From: DASWTL01 sp035575925
GTDB taxonomy: Bacteria; Bacteroidota; Bacteroidia; Sphingobacteriales; Sphingobacteriaceae
Assembly: GCA_035575925.1 (NCBI GenBank)
Contig: DATLXK010000062.1
Location: 62,001 to 126,000, forward strand
DNA: 64,000 nucleotides
Direction: 5' to 3'
In this document: piece by piece, positions 43,769-52,233 of the stretch
Layout of the letters: each line of letters begins with the position of its first letter
How positions within the stretch are numbered: the first letter of the stretch is position 1
Made by a program: the position numbers and the translations under genes
The notes under the pieces: generated by a model
Database searches by the model: none
Told to the model about the DNA's origin: nothing
Seen by the model: the letters and a program-made list of their open reading frames with translations, nothing else

Positions 43769-43873
43769 GTAATGTTATGTAAAAATGTCTTTGATAATCA
43801 TTAGGGATAATTTATAACATTGCATAAATTAATCCTTTTAAAACTAGTTTGTTTAAAATCATGTTAACTTTTC

Positions 43874-44110
43874 ATGAGATTTAATTTTCCATATAAAATT
43901 GCAGAGAAAGAGAGCCAGATACAGGTAGATTCGGTGGAAATTCCTGATCAATCCAATTGTTACCGGATAAACCTGAATGGTAAGTTTTGCACTTACTTAT
44001 GCAAAATAGATGGAGAATATCGGTCGCCTCGTGATACAAATTTATCCATTCAGGATATGGAGGGAATAGGCGACCGGATTGAAGAATATCTTTTAGGGCA
44101 TAGCGGGTAA
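43874..44110 (+). CDS. Small hypothetical protein, 78 residues
   Basis: The ORF encodes an acidic soluble protein with two beta-hairpin-like segments (YKIAEKESQIQVDSVEI and CYRINLNGKFCTYLCKIDGEY) and a C-terminal helix. No motif is recognised. A frame of similar length exists on the other strand, but composition favours this one. The following 238 bases (44111-44348) hold only AT-rich sequence with an A-run and T-run at about 44260-44285. Confidence 0.5.
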   Translation: MRFNFPYKIAEKESQIQVDSVEIPDQSNCYRINLNGKFCTYLCKIDGEYRSPRDTNLSIQDMEGIGDRIEEYLLGHSG

Positions 44111-44348
44111 ACAATTCTCACTAATGCAGCAAGGACAGTGAAAACGGCTAATAAGATTAAGGTTACTTCCTGAATAAACCATATCAAACCGCACTAAAAA
44201 TAAACAGCTCTCTCCTATATAATTACAGCTTAAACACTTCACTCCTATTTATACTTGAATTAAAAAAAAAGGTTTCTTTTTTTTTATAAACCCTGAATCA
44301 AACAGAAACACGGTTTAGAGAATTTTGTAGAAAGATGAATATACTATC

Positions 44349-45452
44349 ATGAGATTTTTAAAAATAAAATACCACTATTTGTTGGCGTTACTTTTATGTA
44401 CACAGTATGGATTAGCTCAGACCAGCAAGAGGATAGATTTTGAAACATATAATCCTCCATCTTCCCTTATCGTACCGGAACACATAATTAAGCGAGCCAA
44501 ATTTCCTTTCATTGATGTTCATAATCATCAAAACGATATGCCTAAACAAGATTTATCAGTTTTACTGCGTGAGATGGATAGCCTGAATATGCGTGTAATG
44601 GTGAATTTAAGCGGAAGGGGTGGTGAACATTTAATCGGAGCAGTTTCTAATGCAAAGAAAGTAACGCCAAATCGTCTCATCGTTTTCACAAATGTTAATT
44701 TTACAGGAGCGGGGACATCAGGCTGGTCACAAAAAGCAGTTAAACAGCTTGAAGCGGATGTAAAAGCAGGTGCTAAGGGCTTGAAAATATTTAAAAATTT
44801 AGGGTTCTCTTCTAAAGATAATGCAGGTAAAATAATTCAGGTTGATGATTCGCGGCTTGACCCGATTTGGTTAAAATGCAGTGAATTGGGCATTCCGGTT
44901 CTCATTCATACTGCAGATCCAAAACAGTTCTGGCAGGAACCAGGCCCAAATAATGAGCGCTGGTTGGAACTGCTTACACAACCCGGCAGAAAACAAGATG
45001 ATCCGAACGCTTTCTCGTGGAAAGAGCTAATTCAACAGCAGCATAACCTGATAAAAAAGCATCCAAATACTACTTTTATTGCAGCTCATTTTGGATGGTA
45101 TGGAAATGATCTTGATCTGCTTGGAAAGCTGCTCGATAATAATGCAAATATGAATGTGGAATTCGGAGCCATTATTGCTGAACTTGGACGACAGCCGCGC
45201 AGAGCCAGACAGTTTTTTGAGAAATATCAGGACCGGATATTATTCGGCAAAGATAGTTGGGTACCATCAGAATACGCAACGTATTTTAGAGTTTTAGAAA
45301 CCGATGATGAATATTTTCCGTACCACAAAAAGTACCACGCCTACTGGAAAATATATGGCATGGGCCTTAGTGATAACATATTAAAAAAAGTATATTACAA
45401 AAATGCACTTCGGATTATACCTGGGATTGATAAAACACAATTTCCTGATTAA
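44349..45452 (+). CDS. Exported amidohydrolase-family (PF04909-like) TIM-barrel hydrolase
   Basis: The 367-residue protein has a signal peptide (to about residue 23) and a metal-dependent TIM-barrel hydrolase fold. Metal-binding motifs are visible: FIDVHNHQ (HxH on the first strand), VLIHTADP, TFIAAHFGWYGN and ILFGKDSWVP (last-strand Asp). It resembles the amidohydrolase_2 group that includes decarboxylases and lactone hydrolases; the substrate is unknown. It is convergent with the methyltransferase gene, 40 bases apart. Confidence 0.85.
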   Translation: MRFLKIKYHYLLALLLCTQYGLAQTSKRIDFETYNPPSSLIVPEHIIKRAKFPFIDVHNHQNDMPKQDLSVLLREMDSLNMRVMVNLSGRGGEHLIGAVSNAKKVTPNRLIVFTNVNFTGAGTSGWSQKAVKQLEADVKAGAKGLKIFKNLGFSSKDNAGKIIQVDDSRLDPIWLKCSELGIPVLIHTADPKQFWQEPGPNNERWLELLTQPGRKQDDPNAFSWKELIQQQHNLIKKHPNTTFIAAHFGWYGNDLDLLGKLLDNNANMNVEFGAIIAELGRQPRRARQFFEKYQDRILFGKDSWVPSEYATYFRVLETDDEYFPYHKKYHAYWKIYGMGLSDNILKKVYYKNALRIIPGIDKTQFPD

Positions 45453-45492
45453 ATTCCAATATATGATACATTCTTTAAAACTGTGTTTGATG

Positions 45493-46284
45493 CTAGTATT
45501 TTATCTTAAAATGTTCTTTGGCCATGCCTTTTTTAAAAAAAACCAATCCAATCCAGAACAGATCGATAGTAATAGTTACTTGTGGGTGGCCTTTGATCTG
45601 GGTCCATGCTTCCTTCATTCCTTTGCTCCAATAAATATCATCAAAAATCATCACCGAACCTTCGTGAATCTTAGGGAGAACTTGTTCAAAATAATTAAGA
45701 GTTGCTATTTTACGATGATTACCGTCAATAAATACAAAGTCGATTTTTTTTGTGTCAGCTATAATTTCAGGGAACAGGCTGTCGAAATCCCCTACCATAA
45801 GATCAACATTGTTAATGCCTAGTTTTTTTAAGTTTTCTGCAGCAACAGCTGCAGTTTCAGGGCAGCCTTCAATACTTGTAACTTTAGCCTGAGGTGCAGC
45901 AACTGCCAGATAAGAAGTGGTTAACCCCAAACAGGTTCCAAGTTCAATAATTGCTTCGGGAGAAAAATACTTAGCAACCCTGTATATAAGCTGAGCGAGC
46001 TTTGCAGGTTTTAAAGCATTTTTAGCCAATTGCTTAACCTGTTTTTGCTTATTGTTGTTGACGTGTGATCCGGCACCAAGATCAGTTATAGTAATAAATC
46101 GTTCGTCTTTAAAAAGATCTGCCCTCAGGGCTTCAATATTTAAATAATCCGCATTGGCACGAAAATCGTAAATAACTTCATCAACCAGTTTATAAACAAA
46201 CGGGGAATGTATTCCATGACGCGTTTTTGCAAATAGCGTGTGTTTAAAATAACCTTTAATCAATTCAATATTGAACATTCTCAA
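45493..46284 (-). CDS. Class I SAM-dependent O-methyltransferase-like protein
   Basis: The 263-residue enzyme has the class I methyltransferase fold: IIELGTCLGLTTSYLA (SAM-binding motif I, about residue 110), VTSIEGCPETAAVA (acidic residue of motif II), VGDFDSLF and IDFVFIDGNHR, then SVMIFDDIYWSKGMKEAW. The IDGNHR and DDI segments are typical of the caffeoyl-CoA O-methyltransferase-like group. Substrate unknown. It is divergent from the SirB1-like gene. Confidence 0.85.
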   Translation of the reverse strand: MRMFNIELIKGYFKHTLFAKTRHGIHSPFVYKLVDEVIYDFRANADYLNIEALRADLFKDERFITITDLGAGSHVNNNKQKQVKQLAKNALKPAKLAQLIYRVAKYFSPEAIIELGTCLGLTTSYLAVAAPQAKVTSIEGCPETAAVAAENLKKLGINNVDLMVGDFDSLFPEIIADTKKIDFVFIDGNHRKIATLNYFEQVLPKIHEGSVMIFDDIYWSKGMKEAWTQIKGHPQVTITIDLFWIGLVFFKKGMAKEHFKIKY

Positions 46285-46330
46285 AAGTAGATAAAGGATT
46301 TTACCTGAAGAATATTAAATTAGAAGTGAC

Positions 46331-47200
46331 ATGAGTAAGTATAGAGAAATAGATGCACTTATCCGTCTGCTGGACGACCGTGATGAAGAAGTTTACAGGC
46401 ATGTAGAAGAAAAACTCATGTCTTATGGCCATGAGGTAATTGATTATCTGGAAAATGCCTGGGAAAAATCTTTTGATGCCTTACTTCAGGAACGTATAGA
46501 AAATCTTGTTCATAAAATCCAATTTCAGAATGTTAAGCGGGAGCTCGAACTTTGGTATATCGGAGGAGCTTTCGACCTGCTGCAGGGGCTTATAATTCTT
46601 AATAAATATCAATACCCGGATTTGGATGAGCAAAAGATCATTAACCAGGTAGAAATAATTAAACGTGACATCTGGTTACAATTGATTTATGAAATGAGTG
46701 CGGTAGAAAAGGTAAAATTGATTAATCATGTACTTTATACCAACTACAGATTTTCAGGAAATACTACTAATCACCAGGATCCCCAAAACTCGTATATCAG
46801 CCAGGTACTGGAAACTAAAAAGGGAAACCAAATTTTATTAGCGGCCATTTATTCTATTATTGCGCAGAAACTGGACATCCCTATATATGGAGTAAACCTG
46901 CCGCAACATTTTATATTAGCCTATCTTGATGAAGAACGCCGGTCTGAAATTGATAATGACGTGCTATTTTACATAAATGCTTTTAATAAGGGATTTATTT
47001 TTGGAAAACATGATGTAGATTCCTTTCTTAAACAATTAAAAATAACCCCTGACGCACGGTTTTATGAACCTTGCACCAATACAGACATTATTAAAAGGGT
47101 TTTAAGAAACTTGGTATCATCCTATGATAAGGCAGGCTCGTTGGAAAAAGTCCTTGAAATAGAAGAGCTGCTATCTATTCTTGATTCGCATTTGCCGTAA
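46331..47200 (+). CDS. SirB1/transglutaminase-like family protein
   Basis: The 289-residue protein has an N-terminal helical part (EIDALIRLLDDRDEEVYRHVEEKL resembling a HEAT-type repeat) and the SirB1 N-terminal transglutaminase-like domain, with NSYISQVLETKKGNQILLAA, YGVNLPQHFILAY and YEPCTNTDIIKRVLRNL. In the position where catalytic members have Cys, a Gly-Asn is seen, so enzymatic activity is doubtful. Family function is unknown. It is convergent with prfB, 17 bases apart. Confidence 0.83.
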   Translation: MSKYREIDALIRLLDDRDEEVYRHVEEKLMSYGHEVIDYLENAWEKSFDALLQERIENLVHKIQFQNVKRELELWYIGGAFDLLQGLIILNKYQYPDLDEQKIINQVEIIKRDIWLQLIYEMSAVEKVKLINHVLYTNYRFSGNTTNHQDPQNSYISQVLETKKGNQILLAAIYSIIAQKLDIPIYGVNLPQHFILAYLDEERRSEIDNDVLFYINAFNKGFIFGKHDVDSFLKQLKITPDARFYEPCTNTDIIKRVLRNLVSSYDKAGSLEKVLEIEELLSILDSHLP

Positions 47201-47217
47201 TGTGAAAATGCGATATA

Positions 47218-48295
47218 TTAAAACTCCATCAAATAAGCTTTTAGAAATTCATTCAGTTCTCCATCAAGCACAGCCTGGGCATTTGAAGTTTCGTAATTTG
47301 TACGCAAATCTTTTACTAATTTATACGGATGAAGAACATAGTTCCTGATCTGCGAGCCCCATTCTATTTTTTTCTTATTTCCTTCAATGGCAGCTGTTGT
47401 TTCCATGCGTTTACGTATTTCCGCTTCATAAAGCTGTGATTTAAGCAAACGTATAGCATTCTCTTTATTCTGCAATTGAGATCTTGATTCCTGATTTTTT
47501 ATAATAATTCCGGATGGTTTGTGATATAACCTGACAGCAGTTTCTACTTTATTTACATTCTGTCCGCCTGCTCCGCCTGAACGGAAGGTTTCAAATTCTA
47601 TTTCCGCAGGGTTAACTTCTATCTCAATGGTATCATCAACTAAAGGATATACATAAACTGATGCAAATGAAGTATGGCGCTTTGCATTCGAGTCAAACGG
47701 CGAGATACGAACCAGGCGGTGTACACCATTTTCACCTTTAAGATATCCATAAGCGAAATCGCCTTCAAACTGAATGGTAACCGATTTAATGCCTGCTACT
47801 TCGCCCTCCTGCGAGTCCTGCTCGCTTACCTTAAATCCGTTTTTCTCGCCCCACATGATGTACATACGCATCAGCATTTGCGCCCAGTCGCAGCTCTCTG
47901 TGCCTCCGGCACCTGCCGTGATCTGCATAACGGCATATAACTGATCTTCCTCAGAACTTAACATGTTCTTGAATTCCAGTTCTTCAATAATTTTTACCGC
48001 AGAATCAAATTGATCACGCAGATCATCCTGAGTCGCATCTCCGGACTGGAAAAAACTGAGCATAACTGCTGTATCTTCCGCTGCCGAATCAGCTTCATTA
48101 AACGAGTCAATCCAAGTTTTCTTAACCTTTATAGCCTGGAGAGATTTTTCTGCATCCTTAGGATTATCCCAGAAATTAGGATTTAGCGTTAAGCTTTCGT
48201 CATATTTTAATTCATCAACCTTCTTGCCGATGTCAAAGATGCCTCCTCAGGGCTGTTACTCTGTCCCTTAAATCCTGAACTTGTTCTTTAGTCAT
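47218..48295 (-). CDS. prfB: Peptide chain release factor 2, expressed through programmed +1 frameshift
   Basis: RF2 ends translation at UGA and UAA. The start is the ATG at 48295; 20 codons (MTKEQVQDLRDRVTALRRHL) end at an in-frame TGA (48235-48233). After CTT a +1 shift gives GAC (48234-48232), and the frame continues DIGKKVDELKYDES to the stop at 47218, for about 358 residues in all. The stop-codon motif SPF (about 198-200) and the GGQ loop (about 243-245, GGAGGQNVNK) are intact. Gene callers that ignore the shift will report only the last 281 residues from 48063. Coordinates include the skipped base. Confidence 0.95.
48232..48247 (-). promoter_or_regulatory. RF2 programmed +1 frameshift signal
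   Basis: On the minus strand the site reads AGGAGG-CAT-CTT-TGA-C: a Shine-Dalgarno-like hexamer (48247-48242), a 3-base spacer, the slippery CTT (48238-48236) and the UGA followed by C. Spacing and slippery codon match the Escherichia coli prfB signal. Low RF2 slows reading of UGA and favours the shift, so the protein controls its own synthesis. Confidence 0.93.
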
Positions 48296-48299
48296 GTTG

Positions 48300-48307
48300 C
48301 AAAAATA
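48300..48307 (-). promoter_or_regulatory. Candidate -7 promoter element of prfB
   Basis: TATTTTTG on the minus strand fits TAnnTTTG and ends 4 bases before the prfB ATG, so the transcript would have almost no leader. I see no good -33 element upstream. Confidence 0.4.
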
Positions 48308-48364
48308 GAAAAATAAGTACGCGGAGTACCATGAACTATTTTAAATAAGAACTGTTTATAGAAT

Positions 48365-49123
48365 ATGTTAAACAGATACTTTTTAATGATCGTTTTTTCA
48401 ATTTTACTTATGGAATGTACTCAAAAAGTGAAGTTTAATCGTCCGCCGGATGAGGTTGTAGATACCAGTATAATCAATTCAACCCTTATTCCACCGTATA
48501 CCATTGACAGAAATTTTACCGTTTTTAAAGGTTTATATATTTCAGGAAATGATGTAAGTACATTCCGTGATTGTAAAACTGGTAAAATATACTGGATAAC
48601 TGACAGCAGTGGAAAGATGACTAAAATGTACTCAGATATCGGCAGATACCCTGCTTACCCATATGAAAGTGTTTATGCTGAGATTACAGGGTATTTAAAA
48701 GGGAAGTCAAAGCGCGGCCTTGCTTCTAAATATGAAAATGAACTGATTGTAAAATCAATAGAGAAGTTAGAAGGAAAAAGCTTTAATACGGGGTGTTATC
48801 CTTATGAATTTATAGCCCTTGGAAATGAGCCGTTTTGGTCTGTTGATATTATTCCCGCAGAAAATAGAATTGTTTTAAAAGATGTGGGGACAGACAAAGC
48901 TTATGAGTTCCCGTACAAAAAAGCGATCGTTACCGGAGATATTCATAAATATGAGGTGTCTAATTCTAAAAATGATAAACTGACACTAATTATACGAAAG
49001 CAGAATTGCAATGATGGGATGTCTGAACGTGAGTATTTCTATGCGGCTTCATTAACTATTAATGGCAGATCATTAAAGGGATGCGCTATCCGAAAAGGCG
49101 ATCAGTTAAAAGGCAATCCCTGA
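48365..49123 (+). CDS. Exported protein with COG3650-like domain
   Basis: The 252-residue protein has an N-terminal signal or anchor (to about residue 18, with Cys in LLMEC, a poor lipobox because of the Glu). Residues about 35-125 form a beta-rich domain (FTVFKGLYISGNDVSTFRDC), somewhat like the NlpE N-terminal region. The C-terminal part has FIALGNEPFWSVDIIP and the paired-Cys ending (NCNDGMSEREYFYAASLTI) of COG3650. Family members are linked to envelope or heavy-metal stress only by annotation. It is divergent from prfB and convergent with a small ORF. Confidence 0.75.
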   Translation: MLNRYFLMIVFSILLMECTQKVKFNRPPDEVVDTSIINSTLIPPYTIDRNFTVFKGLYISGNDVSTFRDCKTGKIYWITDSSGKMTKMYSDIGRYPAYPYESVYAEITGYLKGKSKRGLASKYENELIVKSIEKLEGKSFNTGCYPYEFIALGNEPFWSVDIIPAENRIVLKDVGTDKAYEFPYKKAIVTGDIHKYEVSNSKNDKLTLIIRKQNCNDGMSEREYFYAASLTINGRSLKGCAIRKGDQLKGNP

Positions 49124-49328
49124 ACACACAACTCTTTGATCTGGGGTCAGAAAATGAACGAGGCACTAAGGATGCAGGGTCAATTTTCACTATACATCCC
49201 TTTTTACTGGCATTTCCTGAATGAGAAGGGCTTAAAAGAGCGATTAAAAACAATAATCCAAGGATTCCGGAAAGGAAAATAAAAAGCCTTTTAAAAACCC
49301 TTTCCTGCTTTCTGATTGCTTCTGTCAT
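49086..49328 (-). CDS. Candidate small membrane protein, 80 residues
   Basis: The ORF has a charged N-terminus (TEAIRKQERVFKR), one membrane helix (LFIFLSGILGLLFLIALL) and a basic, Ser-rich tail. Its last 38 bases overlap the end of the convergent gene. TAGCTTTG on the minus strand (49355-49348) fits the Bacteroidota -7 consensus 19 bases before its ATG, which supports expression. No function is known. Confidence 0.45.
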   Translation of the reverse strand: MTEAIRKQERVFKRLFIFLSGILGLLFLIALLSPSHSGNASKKGCIVKIDPASLVPRSFSDPRSKSCVFRDCLLTDRLFG

Positions 49329-49415
49329 CGTAATAACTTTTGGTTCACAAAGCTATTACCTTTTTTCTTACGTTTTAAATTATTAACATATTTTAACACA
49401 GTACTTTAACATCAG

Positions 49416-50816
49416 CTAAAAACCATCTGCTTTTATCTGCTTTTCAATAACAGTCCCCAACTTTCCGGCAATTTCTTTTATTTCTGCAGCCTTACCAATC
49501 AGAACAAACTGGAGTTTATCTTTTGTAAAATATGTATTGATAATCTGCTTAACCTTCATTGCTGTGAGCTCATTTACATTTTTTTCAAAATTATTAATGT
49601 ATGATTCATCGTAATCATACCAGAACATGGAAGTTAATAGGCCTGCAAGCTGACCAGAAGTTTCGAATTTGGGTGGCAGTAACCCCTTAACATAATTCTT
49701 TGCAGACGTAAGATTCTCTTCGTTTATACCTTTGGAATGCAAGGTATTAAGTACCTCCAATGCTTTATTGATTGCAGGCCCGGTAGTTTTGTTTGCTGTA
49801 AAAGTGGAAATTGCAAACGTGCCGGAATTTTTTAATGTGGAGAAACGGCTGTTTGCACCATAGGTTAAACCTGAATTTACCCTGAGTTCGTCATTAAGCA
49901 TGGAAGTAAACCTGCCTCCAAAAACTGTATTTACTACATCAATTGCTACATAATCAGGATTATTCCGACTAATTCCTAATCCCCCGATAAGAAAAGTAGT
50001 TTCACGTGCATCTTCTTTATTAACCAACAATACCCTTGCTGATGCAGGTACAGCAACAGGCTGAGAAGCCAGGTTTTGCTGGCGTGTTCCTTTCCTCCAT
50101 TCAGCAAATAATTTACTTGCTTTAGCTTTCATTTCCTTTGTATCAAAATCACCCACTATAGCAATTGCTGAACCGGTAGCTGAATAATTTGCGCTGTAAA
50201 AGCTTTTCAGATCTTCGACAGTAAATTTATTTATAGTTAGCGGGCTTCCGCTTACAGGGTTGCCATATACATGATCACCGAAAATCAGTTTATCATAATA
50301 AGAATTAATAACAGAGCGCGGGCTTTCCTTTGCCTGTTCTAACCCTACCAATACACGCTTCTTTTCCTTTGCAAACTCTTCAGCATTAAAGGTGGGATTA
50401 ATAAGTATTTCTTTGATTATAGGTAGAATTTTATCCTGATCTTTGGATGCAAATTTAGCTGATAATCCTGCAGATTCTTTTGAGGCATACGTCTCAAGAT
50501 TAGCCCCTGCAAAATCAAGCTCATCTTCTATTAAGTTTTTAGTATAACTTTTTGTGCCAAATTGCAAAGCAGAAGCAGTTAAAGAAGCCAGACCAGCTTT
50601 GGGACCATCATAAATTGCGCCGGCAGGGATGATTACAGATAAACTAATAGTAGGAACTTCATGCTGCTCCATCAGGTAAATAGTCAGGCCGTTTGAAAGT
50701 GTAAACTTCTCATATGCCGGGACTTTAAAAGTATTCGAATTAGATTGGGCATACAAAGCGTTACCGGCTAAAACGGCGAAGACAGCTATTACTATATTTT
50801 TGATCGTTTTTCCCAT
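49416..50816 (-). CDS. M16 peptidase-family protein, non-catalytic partner
   Basis: The 466-residue exported protein has a signal peptide and two M16 domains. The HxxEH zinc motif is absent: the corresponding segment reads GLASLTASALQFGT. In bacterial M16B pairs such a subunit supplies Arg/Tyr residues for substrate binding (here TYGANSRFSTLKNSGTF near residue 310 fits). It follows the catalytic gene at 50820 by 3 bases, so the two are likely a heterodimeric periplasmic protease. Confidence 0.88.
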   Translation of the reverse strand: MGKTIKNIVIAVFAVLAGNALYAQSNSNTFKVPAYEKFTLSNGLTIYLMEQHEVPTISLSVIIPAGAIYDGPKAGLASLTASALQFGTKSYTKNLIEDELDFAGANLETYASKESAGLSAKFASKDQDKILPIIKEILINPTFNAEEFAKEKKRVLVGLEQAKESPRSVINSYYDKLIFGDHVYGNPVSGSPLTINKFTVEDLKSFYSANYSATGSAIAIVGDFDTKEMKAKASKLFAEWRKGTRQQNLASQPVAVPASARVLLVNKEDARETTFLIGGLGISRNNPDYVAIDVVNTVFGGRFTSMLNDELRVNSGLTYGANSRFSTLKNSGTFAISTFTANKTTGPAINKALEVLNTLHSKGINEENLTSAKNYVKGLLPPKFETSGQLAGLLTSMFWYDYDESYINNFEKNVNELTAMKVKQIINTYFTKDKLQFVLIGKAAEIKEIAGKLGTVIEKQIKADGF

Positions 50817-50819
50817 GGT

Positions 50820-52133
50820 CTAATCTTCTACATTCTGTTTTAAAACACCTACTGTTCTGTTTGATTTTTTCAAGTATTCATTAGCAACCCGCTTTACATC
50901 AGCAACAGTTACCTTATTATATTCTGCAGGCGCATTATACATTTTTTTATAATCGCTAAAGAACACCTCATAGGTGCCAATATTATTTGATTTTCCGTTT
51001 ATAGTTTCTATCTGATTATAAAACTCCATTAGCTTTTGATTCTTAACCTTTTGGAGCTCACGATCAGTAATACCGTCTTTTTTAATTTTTTCAATTTCTT
51101 CATAAACGGCATTCTCAATATCGGCTTCTTTTGAAGTTTTTGCGCTTACGGCATATAGCTCGAATAAAGTTGGATCAAAGCTTTCTGAATAGCTGGTAAA
51201 TACGCTCGTAGCCAGTTGCTTTTTATCCACCAATGCAGAATATAAACGCGAGGAATTTCCGTTTGAAAGAATGGAGCTCAGAATACTCAAAGCATAAAAG
51301 TCTTTGTGTTTGGCTTCAGGCACATGATAAGCTATCATCATATACGGAGTGGCAACTTCCTTTTTAACCGTTATTCTTCGCTCCCCGGTTTGAGGCGGCT
51401 CAACCAGGTGTACTCCTTTGGGATCATTCCTGGATGGAATGGGTTCCATATATTTTTCAGCCAGTTGTTTAACATCATTAACCTTTACATTTCCTGAAAT
51501 AACAACCACACAGTTATTGGGAGCATAATAAGTTCGAAAATATTTTTCAAGGTCCTCTTTCGTCCAATTCTTAATGTCTTCTTCATATCCTATAACCGAC
51601 CAGCCATACGGGTGTTCTGTATACGCAGTGGCATTTACCGCCTCGCTGAGCATTCTCCAGGGAGAATTTTCCAGTCCGGTGCTGCGTTCTGATAACACTA
51701 CACCACGTTCACTCCTAACCATTCCGGTATCAATGTTCAGACTTGCAATCCGGTCTGATTCCAGATCAAACATTACTTCCAGTTTGGAAGCCGGAAACCA
51801 GTCTGTGTATACAGTCACATCCGATGTGGTATAAGCATTATTGGATCCCCCATTATATTCCATTACCCGGTCAAACATTTTAGGTCCATATTTCTTTGAA
51901 CCATTAAACATCATATGTTCAAAAAAATGTGAAAGGCCCGTAATTCCCGGATGCTCATTTCTTGACCCCACTTTGTAAAACAAATACATATTTGCGTTCG
52001 GGATGGAGTTATCCTCGAGCACCAGGAATTTCATTCCGTTTTTGAGCGTAAAGGTTTTAACATCATCAGCTTTTGTTTGAGCAAACAAAGGCATTGTATA
52101 AAAAAGCAACATAAAAATTGAAAGTCTTCTCAT
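50820..52133 (-). CDS. M16 family zinc metallopeptidase, catalytic subunit
   Basis: The 437-residue protein has a signal peptide (MRRLSIFMLLFYTMPLFAQ) and the inverted zinc motif HFFEH (His69, Glu72, His73) in GLSHFFEHMMFNGSKKYG, with a distal Glu about 75 residues later. A second M16 domain follows. It is the first gene of a two-gene operon with a motif-less M16 protein, the standard M16B heterodimer arrangement. Substrates are probably periplasmic peptides. Confidence 0.9.
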   Translation of the reverse strand: MRRLSIFMLLFYTMPLFAQTKADDVKTFTLKNGMKFLVLEDNSIPNANMYLFYKVGSRNEHPGITGLSHFFEHMMFNGSKKYGPKMFDRVMEYNGGSNNAYTTSDVTVYTDWFPASKLEVMFDLESDRIASLNIDTGMVRSERGVVLSERSTGLENSPWRMLSEAVNATAYTEHPYGWSVIGYEEDIKNWTKEDLEKYFRTYYAPNNCVVVISGNVKVNDVKQLAEKYMEPIPSRNDPKGVHLVEPPQTGERRITVKKEVATPYMMIAYHVPEAKHKDFYALSILSSILSNGNSSRLYSALVDKKQLATSVFTSYSESFDPTLFELYAVSAKTSKEADIENAVYEEIEKIKKDGITDRELQKVKNQKLMEFYNQIETINGKSNNIGTYEVFFSDYKKMYNAPAEYNKVTVADVKRVANEYLKKSNRTVGVLKQNVED

Positions 52134-52233
52134 ATTCTATTTTTTTACCTAAAAGGAAAAGCTCTACAATTTAGCAGATAAAATTTAATTTTACTTCATA
52201 ACTATTAAAAAGGCAACGCTTATATTTTAAAAT

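Noticed and set aside
44255..44290. A-run and T-run before the amidohydrolase gene as a terminator
   Set aside because: The arms are only A and T with a GGTTTC centre and no upstream gene in reach, so it is not a supported terminator.
45403..45822. 139-codon ORF on the plus strand after the amidohydrolase gene
   Set aside because: It is antisense to the methyltransferase gene, has no recognisable domain, and starts inside the amidohydrolase gene.
47218..48063. 281-codon prfB frame starting at 48063
   Set aside because: This ATG is internal; the programmed frameshift from the ATG at 48295 restores the normal RF2 length and N-terminus.
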